Source: Coemansia sp. RSA 922 (Eukaryota; Kickxellomycota; Kickxellomycetes; Kickxellales; Kickxellaceae). From it: a stretch of DNA of 13,719 nt. The position numbers and the translations under genes were made by a program. Of the stretch, positions 7,899 through 13,719 are shown piece after piece (positions within the stretch are counted from its first letter, which is position 1; each line of letters opens with the position of its first letter). The stretch spans positions 1 through 13,719 of the forward strand of contig JANBQS010000672.1 in assembly GCA_027577415.1 (NCBI GenBank), written 5' to 3'. The notes below the pieces were generated by a model. That model worked only from the letters and a program-made list of their open reading frames with translations. It did no database searches and was not told where the DNA came from.

Positions 7899-8120
7899 GT
7901 AAAACAGGCGCCATTTTTCTTGCTTTGGGGATAGCCAGACGAGGTAAAAGCTGCACTTTCCGTGCTATATTTTCACTGGCAATTAGCGAGGAGCAACATT
8001 AATAATTACAGCTCTTCCCTCAAAAGACATCTACTGTACGTCATTTTCAACATGGTTGATACTAGAAAACATGTGCTTGTTTGCCAAAGCGGAGGATGCT
8101 AACCCCATTCAGTCAATGTC

Positions 8121-8137
8121 TCCTTTGTTTCAAAGGA
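8121..8137. promoter_or_regulatory. Perfect dyad TCCTTTG-TTT-CAAAGGA upstream of family A copy 2
   Basis: A 7-base perfect inverted repeat about 345 bases before the ATG, in the position of the 6681-6700 dyad of copy 1. TCCTTTGTTT differs by one base from the TTCTTTGTTY box bound by the HMG-box regulator Ste11 of fission yeast. A similar regulator is possible, but this is inference. Confidence 0.5.
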
Positions 8138-8310
8138 ACATGGCGTAAGCCATGTAATAAAATTACCTAAAAGAAGCGTTTTCGTGTTGGTATCATGTGC
8201 TTGAGTGCTTTCTACAAAAAAAAACATGGATTGGTGTCAACAACGCCTATCTGACATCGACAGACATCATTGTTTCGAATGAGTCCAATCAACCAGCAAG
8301 CTGTTCTGTC

Positions 8311-8845
8311 ACCTCTTGCTCGCCACTATTAATCAAGTATGTCCATTATTCTTGGGTGGCTCCTTTTTGTAAGCTACATCGTTTGTTACACACATTAATA
8401 TAATAAATCACTATAGCCTTGCAATTGAAAATAATTTGATCTGAATCTTGAAAAGCTACATGTTAGGAGGAGTTGTACCAGCCTGACAAGCACTCCATCA
8501 TGAGTGCAAATGCTCAATAAGTAATTGTTCTCAACATCACCTTTTAGCACTTGTTATTTGCTCTTTCTATTTACACACATTTATAATGATTTCTCGGAAT
8601 GGTAAGTTCGTAGAATTGGTTTTCAACTAGACCTGTTGAACTGAACTAAGATTAGCCAATGTGCCATGTTCGAAGAGGCTTGGGCTTTTTGTTCTGTTTC
8701 TAAAAGGAGTTGAAAGGAAAACAGGATTTGGAGCCAAGAAAGAAGACGACTCAAGTGCCCAACAATTCATTACCACCTTTGAATAACAGAGCAACCAAAA
8801 CAAGACATCAAGCCGGCGCAATTAACTGGAAATAGTTTATTATTA
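8311..8845. other. Centre of the divergent promoter interval
   Basis: Lies between the upstream region of family A copy 2 (minus) and of family B gene 1 (plus). Frames here start with non-ATG codons or show no protein-like pattern. No gene is supported. Confidence 0.5.
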
Positions 8846-9333
8846 GTTTGTAAAGGACACTCGGATACTTTGTAAAGCAAGGGAGCGCAGACAAGCGCTT
8901 TGCAACACAAGGGTGGAAACAAGCTTGCTGTGTGAAGAATGAATGTAAAAAGGCAAACACTATAGTGCACTTTCAAGCTGGCAACACAGAAAGTAAAAGA
9001 AAAATGCAAACCCTTTGGCAGGAAACTCGGAAACCAATAAAGCCTAGTGGTGGAAAAGCCATGTCCGAATACTGTGGAAAAAAAATGGGGAGAAAGAGGT
9101 ACTAGGGCACATCCAAATTGGCAATGGCAATGGCAAAAAGAAAATACAAAGGATGCCTGGATTAATAAATGGAAACCACTATAACATAGCAATAATTAAA
9201 AACAAGCTTGTAAAGGGGGAAAGAACCACATTTTCCCTATCCTGCCAGCGCTGAACATGAATATTGGAGCAGGAAACACAACCTTCTCTGGGCAGACACA
9301 TTTTTCTCTTCCACGTTTCTTCGAGCAACTAGA

Positions 9334-9340
9334 TATAAAA
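9334..9340 (+). promoter_or_regulatory. TATA box and core promoter of family B gene 1
   Basis: TATAAAA inside CGAGCAACTAGATATAAAAA followed by GCAAG, 117 bases before the ATG. The same context recurs before gene 2 (10816) and in reduced form before gene 3 (12652). Confidence 0.88.
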
Positions 9341-9390
9341 AGCAAGATTCTTCCCAGCACTACCAACTATATTTTCCTTATCTTATCCAA

Positions 9391-9428
9391 CTCACTCTTA
9401 CAACATCTCTCATAGTACTTCACTTGAT
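9391..9428 (+). promoter_or_regulatory. Conserved leader motif of family B gene 1
   Basis: CTCACTCTTACAA followed after a short gap by AGTACTTCACTTGATT. Both parts recur before gene 2 (10872-10910) and as CTTACTCTTACAA...GCACTTGA before gene 3. Their place between TATA box and ATG suggests a transcription start or translational element. Confidence 0.65.
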
Positions 9429-9450
9429 TCTTTCAAATAAGACTGATAAT

Positions 9451-9810
9451 ATGGATTCATTTAGTGATGATGTAGGTCAAATCACTTTTGCTTCACCTTC
9501 GTTAGCACTCGTAGCCATTTCTACTTTTGCTAATAATGTCACTATGCGTTTGATCCTAGATGATGGTAGTAATACTCATAATAGGGATATTGAGGGTAAT
9601 TTTGAATGTGCAGTGATTAAGGGTAACCAAGAAGTATCTTTTAGATGTTTAAAAACTGATGATTATTGGACACTTCGTTGGCTTAAGACTAACATTCCTG
9701 ATAGTAATAATGAGCCAACCGCAGTAATCCCGATCCAGTACACGGGTGCTGACCAAGGGCCAACACTATTAGAATATATGCAGAGCTTGATTCCTTCTCA
9801 ACAGCCTTGA
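9451..9810 (+). CDS. Family B small protein 1 (unknown family)
   Basis: Encodes 119 residues from the ATG at 9451 (the frame is open back to a TTG at 9424, not a fungal start). It shares with gene 2 the block ITFASPxxAxxAIxTFAN (residues 11-28), FEC (51-53), a WTLRW motif (73-77) and YTGADQGP (97-104). It is strongly acidic overall, has no signal peptide and no membrane segment, so it is likely a soluble intracellular protein, probably with many beta strands. It ends in tandem stops TGATGA. The second stop begins ATGAGT-like sequence where gene 3 has a GTAAGT donor, and a TTTCAG acceptor-like site follows at 9860-9865. An ancestral terminal intron may have lost its donor here. Function unknown; I recognise no named family. 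Confidence 0.85.
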   Translation: MDSFSDDVGQITFASPSLALVAISTFANNVTMRLILDDGSNTHNRDIEGNFECAVIKGNQEVSFRCLKTDDYWTLRWLKTNIPDSNNEPTAVIPIQYTGADQGPTLLEYMQSLIPSQQP

Positions 9811-10162
9811 TGAGTCAGGACCTGGCTAAGTTTCATTATTCAAGTTATCTCCTATCCCGTTTCAGGACATTGAATCGTAGAGAGAGCTTTTGTCCAAGCT
9901 TATTTAATACCACACCAACGTGGTCATAGGGGCTAGTAAACTGATCTTGATCTTACATATTTCCATAGCCATGCTAGCGGCTTCCATGCCTTCAATACTC
10001 TGTAAGACATTCTTTTGAGCACCATTCTCTAGCATTATTTTTAATGACCTCCACAATTTATAATACATTATTTTATTGCAATGTGTGCAGCTGGCCACAA
10101 GCAAGTGGCGTAGTGTAACACTAGATTTCTATTATAGAATAGTATTGTTTTCATGTTTGTGA
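9811..10162 (+). other. 3' UTR of family B gene 1
   Basis: No further coding frame is supported. It holds the TTTCAG acceptor-like site (9860-9865) and the conserved block at 10023-10062. Confidence 0.5.
10023..10062 (+). repeat. Conserved 3' UTR block of family B gene 1
   Basis: CATTCTCTAGCATT...TTTTTAATGACCTCCACA matches 11458-11497 after gene 2 with few differences, although the sequence on both sides has drifted. A 3' UTR control element is possible. Confidence 0.6.
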
Positions 10163-10168
10163 AATAAA
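10163..10168 (+). terminator. Poly(A) signal of family B gene 1
   Basis: GAAATAAACTT about 350 bases after the stop. Gene 2 has AAATAAACTT in the equivalent place. Confidence 0.6.
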
Positions 10169-10815
10169 CTTTTTTAATACTTTCTATAGTGCTAGTTGAC
10201 CATGTTAGCATTACAACATTATTTTAATAAGCTTGATTAGATTAGTTATTTTGCTTAATCATAGCTGCTCTGAATGACCGAGAAAGGCATAATAATATCA
10301 AGACATTAGACTGCCAGGATAAACGAGAAAAGAATATATTTAGCCTGTAAAAGGGAATTCGGACACTTTGCAGGGAAAATGGCCACTTAAAACCGCTTTA
10401 AAAATAGTAAACATGGAGTTGGAAACAAGTCTGTTGTCAGAATAGGAAAATGTGTGCACTATCAAGTTGGCAAACAAGCATAAAGAAAAAGAAAAATGCA
10501 AAGCCCTTTGCTTCTCTACTCAGAAACCGATAAAGCTTTGTGGGGAAAGCCATGTCTGAATGTTGTAAAATTTGGAAATGTAGTGCCAGAGCATATCCAA
10601 ATAGATAGTGGAAAAGGAAAACACAAAGAATGCCTTGATTCATAAAAGGAAACCACTACAAAACGGTAATGACTGAAAACCTCATACTGAAATGGAAACA
10701 GAAATACAAGAATGGTCATGCCCAAGCAGACTAGAATACAATTTTTTTTGGAGAAAGTGACAACCTTCTTTTAGCAGACACCTTTTCTTCTTCAGCCCTC
10801 TGTCGAGCAACTGGG

Positions 10816-10822
10816 TATAAAA
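10816..10822 (+). promoter_or_regulatory. TATA box and core promoter of family B gene 2
   Basis: TATAAAA in CGAGCAACTGGGTATAAAAA followed by GCAAGG, 104 bases before the ATG. Confidence 0.88.
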
Positions 10823-10871
10823 AGCAAGGGTATCTCCCACCTCAAAACAAAATTTCCTTCATCTCATTCAA

Positions 10872-10910
10872 CTCACTCTTACAACCCTACTTACAGTACT
10901 GCACTTGATT
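10872..10910 (+). promoter_or_regulatory. Conserved leader motif of family B gene 2
   Basis: CTCACTCTTACAA and AGTACTGCACTTGATT, as before gene 1. The start context is ACAAACATGGCT, a good fungal initiation site. Confidence 0.65.
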
Positions 10911-10919
10911 CAAACAAAC

Positions 10920-11243
10920 ATGGCTGATAACGTACCATTTGGCACTGGCGTAGGAAATGCTACATTTGCTTCACCTCATAAAGCAATCCAGGCCATTCAT
11001 ACTTTTGCCAACGCTCCTATTACTTTGAACTTTGATAATCATAATGATTTTGATTGTAGAGTGGAGGTGAATGGTGTTTCAGTCTATTTTTTTAGTACAA
11101 GGCCTGGTAATGAGTGCAGACTTAATTGGATTGCGGCTCCACCTTCTGATAACATTACTATCGCAAACCCAGTACAGCAGATCACGTACACAGATGCTGA
11201 CCAAGGGCCTCTACTAAATATTCCTGGGATGAATGGAAATTAG
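10920..11243 (+). CDS. Family B small protein 2 (unknown family)
   Basis: Encodes 107 residues from ATG 10920. The block ATFASPHKAIQAIHTFAN (14-31) matches gene 1, followed by FDC (44-46), CRLNW (66-70) and YTDADQGP (90-97). Compared with gene 1 it lacks a loop of about eight residues before the FxC motif. It is acidic, with no signal peptide or membrane segment, so probably a soluble cytosolic protein. TAG stop, followed after two bases by ATGAGTCA, the position of the intron donor in gene 3, and by TTTCAG at 11276-11281. The frame that follows (11253-11498) starts with ATG but lies in the 3' UTR. Function unknown; the clear similarity to gene 1 makes it a tandem paralogue. Confidence 0.86.
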   Translation: MADNVPFGTGVGNATFASPHKAIQAIHTFANAPITLNFDNHNDFDCRVEVNGVSVYFFSTRPGNECRLNWIAAPPSDNITIANPVQQITYTDADQGPLLNIPGMNGN

Positions 11244-11457
11244 GAATGAGTCATGGTGTTAGCACTTGGTTCTCGTTTCAGTATACAAACCACTGCCCAC
11301 CCTTTACGAAATACATGCCTGTGTGATTCCTCTGTGTACCTGGAAGCAATGTATCTAACTTTGTTTATGTTGCTTCTTTTGTATATCTGTCATCGCGCCA
11401 GCAGACTCAACACTCCATTCTCAGTTTTAGTGCTCAGCAAGAAATACTTTCTAGTAT

Positions 11458-11497
11458 CATTATCTAGCACTCTTTTTTTAATGACCTCAACATTTTA
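11458..11497 (+). repeat. Conserved 3' UTR block of family B gene 2
   Basis: Matches 10023-10062 (CATT-TCTAGCA-T-TTTTTAATGACCTC-ACA). It lies just before the poly(A) signal here, but about 100 bases before it in gene 1. Confidence 0.6.
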
Positions 11498-11518
11498 ACA
11501 TAAATATATTTATTTCTA

Positions 11519-11524
11519 AATAAA
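11519..11524 (+). terminator. Poly(A) signal of family B gene 2
   Basis: AAATAAACTTGTTTA, about 275 bases after the stop. It resembles the signal after gene 1. Confidence 0.6.
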
Positions 11525-11525
11525 C

Positions 11526-11983
11526 TTGTTTAGACTGGTGGATTTGTATAATTAGTTAATATTGGACATAACGGACTAAGCCTAGGCCAACATTCCCAAG
11601 AGTAACATATAAATATTGGAAATTTGTAGCTACCTTTAAAATTGCGACATTATTACCGTCTTTCACAATACATGAGTTTTGTGTGATGCTCCAGTTATAA
11701 TGGAGCAAAATTACATTTAAAAAGCTATATATTGATATTGGCTTAAGTGAATATTTTATTGCGCTAAACATATCGAAATAGAAAAGCGTAGACCAAAGAG
11801 CAACATTTATATGCTGCGCAGGTAGCACCTATGTATAGCTCAATGCTCCACCCTCAACCTAAATAATCAAAATATCACATTTAGGCACTATCGCCGATCA
11901 AATAATACTCGAAATTGTGTGCATTACCCAGTAAAAAAGAGCAAATAAAATATCTGCTAGTAGTTGCTCATGAATGCCGCGGG
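11526..11983. other. AT-rich intergenic stretch
   Basis: Very AT-rich with stops in all frames. I see no gene, RNA or repeat that I can support. Confidence 0.5.
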
Positions 11984-12206
11984 CTAAAGGCTGCGTAACT
12001 TGAGCAGATCCTGATCAAATGAGTTCCACTGCTTGGCCCTGTCGTGCTTGATGTATGTTGCGGGTAGATGGTAGTTAGAGTAAACATTCATGAGAGAATG
12101 TATGGTATTGACTGGAGCACTGGTGATATATAAATGAGAGGATAATTACCAAATAACTTATTTGCTTAATGCTGGTCCTCATGGCCGGGATAATATGAGC
12201 TGCCAT
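11984..12206 (-). CDS. Possible two-exon small gene, 58 residues
   Basis: Two segments richer in GC than their surroundings flank an AT-rich stretch. Joining 12206-12158 to 12111-11984 removes 46 bases that start GTTATT and end CTCCAG. It gives one frame from ATG to TAG, starting MAAHIIPAMRTSIKQI and ending FDQDLLKLRSL. The second part alone forms an ATG ORF of 35 residues (12091-11984). The N-terminal part is basic and could be a mitochondrial presequence, while the C-terminal part looks amphipathic. I recognise no family. Weak points: the donor is not a GTAAGT type, the start context is poor, and no AATAAA follows. A TATA-like TGCTATATTTT lies about 145 bases upstream. It would share its upstream region with family B gene 3, transcribed the other way. 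Confidence 0.33.
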
Positions 12207-12651
12207 AGGCAAGCAGCGCAAAAGCCGGAAAAGTCTTGGCTTGGTTGATTGAATGACATGCTTTAAAAGAATTTCACCAAAAGGCTTCTGTTGAGTGCCA
12301 AGTCTCGCCCCAACAACAAGAGCAGAAGTTTTACAGAGTGGGTCGAAAAATATAGCATGAAGAAGAAAATTGTCCAAGTCTCACAGAAAAAAAAGGCTGG
12401 TGGGGGAGAGAAGCTGTGCGATGATTGGATGGCACATTTCAAAGGAAGTTCAGCAAAAGGGCTCAACACACTTTCAATCAAAGCAATTGAACGTCTAATA
12501 ATAGGTGCTTTGACGGGCAAAGAAGCAAGTCTTGCAGCCAGATTGGGGAGAGGAAGGGTGGAGGCCAAGGAATGGGGAGGGAACGCTGGAGCAAGGAGCG
12601 CTCCCAGATGGCAGACCTTTTTTTCTTCTTCTTCCCATCGTTTCAACTAGG
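12207..12651. promoter_or_regulatory. Upstream region of family B gene 3
   Basis: It shares little with the upstream regions of genes 1 and 2 except near the TATA box. It contains TTTCAAAGGAA (12438-12448), a half-site of the CAAAGG dyads seen before the family A genes. Long frames here begin with TTG or run across T tracts, so I treat them as chance. Confidence 0.45.
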
Positions 12652-12658
12652 TATATAA
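12652..12658 (+). promoter_or_regulatory. TATA box and core promoter of family B gene 3
   Basis: TATATAA in CAACTAGGTATATAAAGCAA, 106 bases before the ATG, followed by TTCCCAGCTC as in gene 1 (TTCCCAGCAC). The leader has CTTACTCTTACAA at 12711-12723 and GCACTTGA at 12741-12748. Confidence 0.85.
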
Positions 12659-12757
12659 AGCAAAATAATTTTTCCCAGCTCTAAACAACCTATTATTTAT
12701 CTCCATCCAGCTTACTCTTACAAATACCAATAATTACACGGCACTTGACAAATTAAC

Positions 12758-13120
12758 ATGGCTGAAACCAACCAAGGAATAGATGATTGCATGAGGTTCA
12801 ACACGTATAGTTCATTGGAGAAGGCACTTCTTGACCTACATAGTTATTCTAGCGGCAAAACCGACGAAACTGACAACACTAAAGTTCTTAAACTGGATGA
12901 TTTTACTGCGCTTGAGTTTGGTTGTCTATACGAATATAAATTGACCAAGAAAAGCGGATTAGAAAAAGAGTTTTTTGCCTTAGGGGTGAAAGACGATGGA
13001 TGGCAGATATGTTGGAGTATTGATAAATCTGGAATGAAACCTCCAGTTGACCGTGATTTGGAAACCCCTGAATGGTTGGGTATTCTCAAGAAAAGTTTGC
13101 TGAAGCTTTCCGTAGCATAG
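12758..13120 (+). CDS. Family B small protein 3 (divergent member)
   Basis: Encodes 120 residues from ATG 12758. Similarity to genes 1 and 2 is low but colinear: NTYSSLEKALLDLHSYSS (15-32) stands where the others have TFASPxxAxxAIxTFAN. FGC follows (54-56), then WQICW (82-86), which has the same W-x3-W spacing as WTLRW in gene 1. The C-terminal ADQGP motif is absent, replaced by a basic helix (LKKSLLKLSVA). Promoter and leader confirm membership. The stop TAG overlaps GTAAGT, a strong donor. Splicing 13120-13172 (53 bases, ending TTTCAG) removes the stop and adds YVRVVSHPVAE, with a new stop at 13206. So the true product is 120 or 131 residues. No signal peptide or membrane segment. Function unknown. 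Confidence 0.82.
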   Translation: MAETNQGIDDCMRFNTYSSLEKALLDLHSYSSGKTDETDNTKVLKLDDFTALEFGCLYEYKLTKKSGLEKEFFALGVKDDGWQICWSIDKSGMKPPVDRDLETPEWLGILKKSLLKLSVA

Positions 13121-13172
13121 TAAGTCATTTTTGCATAGACGATAGTTTACCAATTTCTGGTCTACGTTTCAG
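13120..13172 (+). other. Candidate 53-base intron overlapping the stop codon of gene 3
   Basis: Starts GTAAGT, whose first G is the last base of the TAG stop, and ends CTACGTTTCAG. The length fits fungal introns. The acceptor motif GTTTCAG is found after genes 1 and 2 as well (ending 9865 and 11281), which argues for a shared ancestral intron near the stop. Confidence 0.5.
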
Positions 13173-13206
13173 TGTCCGAGTCGTCTCCCATCCTGTCGCA
13201 GAATAA

Positions 13207-13664
13207 GGAGTCAGGAAAGGTGTTTGTCCAAGTCTACATGATTACGTTCCAGCATGATCCCCTCATCTGTACTTGAGAGCAGGCGATCAGACATAGTACT
13301 TTCGCATCTGTGCCCGCACCAGCAGACCAAAATCATTCTTTAAATGGCCACTTTTTATATACATAAAACTTTTTTTAAATATATCTTATTAGATTAGAAG
13401 TTTTTTGAGCCGAGGTCAGCATGTTCGAAAAGCCGCCGGCCATGGAGACCAAAGCAACAGTCTGAATAATGTTAATTGACACCAAACTTTTGTTATCCCA
13501 GTGTCAAAACATTTCGTATATATACCTTTGGCGTAGATGAACTAAAGCAATAAACGACACATAGATGAGCCATCCAATGTCAAAGGTTTACTGATTTTTG
13601 AAGGGGGACTGTATATGTTATTTCTATACTAACAACAACAACAAAATCTAGAAGAAAAAAAGTA
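13207..13664. other. 3' flank of gene 3 and 5' flank of the right-edge ORF
   Basis: AT-rich. CGCACCAGCAGAC (13316-13328) resembles CGCGCCAGCAGAC after gene 2 (11394-11406), so part of the B-family 3' region persists. TATATATA near 13517 and an (AAC)n leader (13630-13642) followed by an A-rich tract could serve the ORF at 13665. Confidence 0.4.
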
Positions 13665-13719
13665 ATGAACTATTCGAAGTTACCTAGAGACTGGCTTTAC
13701 CTGCCTGTCTTCACTCTCT
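13665..13719 (+). CDS. Start of an ORF cut by the window edge
   Basis: ATG follows an AAC-repeat, A-rich leader. It opens 18 codons starting MNYSKLPRDWLYLPVF, still open at the edge. LPRDWLxLPVFxL is loosely like the start of an F-box (LPxExLxxIFxxL), though with one residue too many before the F. Too little is present to name it. Confidence 0.33.
   Translation, partial: MNYSKLPRDWLYLPVFTL

Larger units (their letters stand above)
7296..8310. repeat. Duplicated segment, family A copy 2
   Basis: Partner of about 5803-6920. See that entry for the shared blocks; ends are approximate. Confidence 0.65.
8846..10175 (+). repeat. Duplicated segment, family B unit 1
   Basis: Pairs with about 10343-11525. 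Shared blocks include TGTAAA(A)GG...TCGGA(T/C)ACTTTG, AAAAATGCAAA(C/G)CC, AGCCATGTC(C/T)GAAT, CAAAG(G/A)ATGCCT(G/T)GATT, GGAAACCACTA, the TATA region, the leader, the coding sequence and a 3' block. The duplicated unit is roughly 1.2-1.3 kb. Ends are by eye. Confidence 0.7.
10343..11525 (+). repeat. Duplicated segment, family B unit 2
   Basis: Partner of about 8846-10175. See that entry. It also carries a small inverted repeat GCAAAG-CC-CTTTGC (10498-10511) that is imperfect in unit 1. Confidence 0.7.

Noticed and set aside
9118..9136. Short GGCAAT tandem repeat
   Set aside because: Three units only, a minor slippage product in the promoter region and absent from the paralogous copy.
8770..9192. 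A 140-codon minus-strand frame across the upstream region of B gene 1
   Set aside because: It begins with TTG, is hydrophobic and low in complexity, and its duplicate before B gene 2 is broken into other frames. It is best explained as antisense to duplicated promoter DNA.
11253..11498. An 81-codon ATG frame just after B gene 2 with a hydrophobic stretch
   Set aside because: It lies within the 3' UTR, including the conserved 3' block. The paralogous region after gene 1 has no equivalent frame.
12263..12650. Long frames on both strands before B gene 3
   Set aside because: The plus-strand frame starts with TTG, and both run across purine or pyrimidine tracts of the promoter region. No motif or family pattern is visible.

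Overview
The window looks like nuclear DNA of a fungus. The reasons are: a mitochondrial-type isoleucyl-tRNA synthetase with a targeting presequence; small genes with TATA boxes about 105-117 bases before the ATG; A-rich leaders instead of Shine-Dalgarno sites; AATAAA signals after genes; and fungal-size intron candidates. An early-diverging lineage is possible, but nothing here fixes the taxon.

Left part (1-5780): one long, intron-free housekeeping gene on the minus strand, mitochondrial IleRS (ISM1-like). Its true ATG is at 3595; the reading frame open beyond it begins with GTG. A gap of about 2.2 kb follows that holds only weak short ORFs (3885-3983, 4440-4721, 5150-5278).

Right part (5780-13719): visibly AT-richer and made of small, duplicated genes. 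Family A is a tandem pair on the minus strand (5892-6293 and 7413-7784). Both encode proteins that align without gaps over 123 residues, resemble a longin/profilin-like fold, and in one copy end in a CaaX prenylation box (CFIM). Family B is three genes on the plus strand (9451-9810, 10920-11243, 12758-13120) encoding 107-120 residue proteins of no family I recognise. They share an N-terminal FAS/YSS...A...(T/S)(F/Y)(A/S) block, an FxC motif and a downstream tryptophan. The two families diverge from a shared interval of about 1.7 kb. A possible two-exon 58-residue gene on the minus strand (11984-12206) lies between the second and third B genes. A new ORF begins at the right edge (13665).

The five small genes appear to be built and controlled alike. 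All have a TATA box at nearly the same distance from the start. The B genes share a long core-promoter and leader sequence, and the A genes share theirs. All five upstream regions carry CAAAG-type half-sites, forming dyads (CCTTTG-N3-CAAAGG) near family A. Noncoding flanks are duplicated along with the genes. This looks like an accessory, co-regulated, fast-evolving locus beside a conserved gene. Its biological role cannot be read from the sequence; the idea of a lipid-anchored longin-like protein without a SNARE motif is the most specific functional hint.
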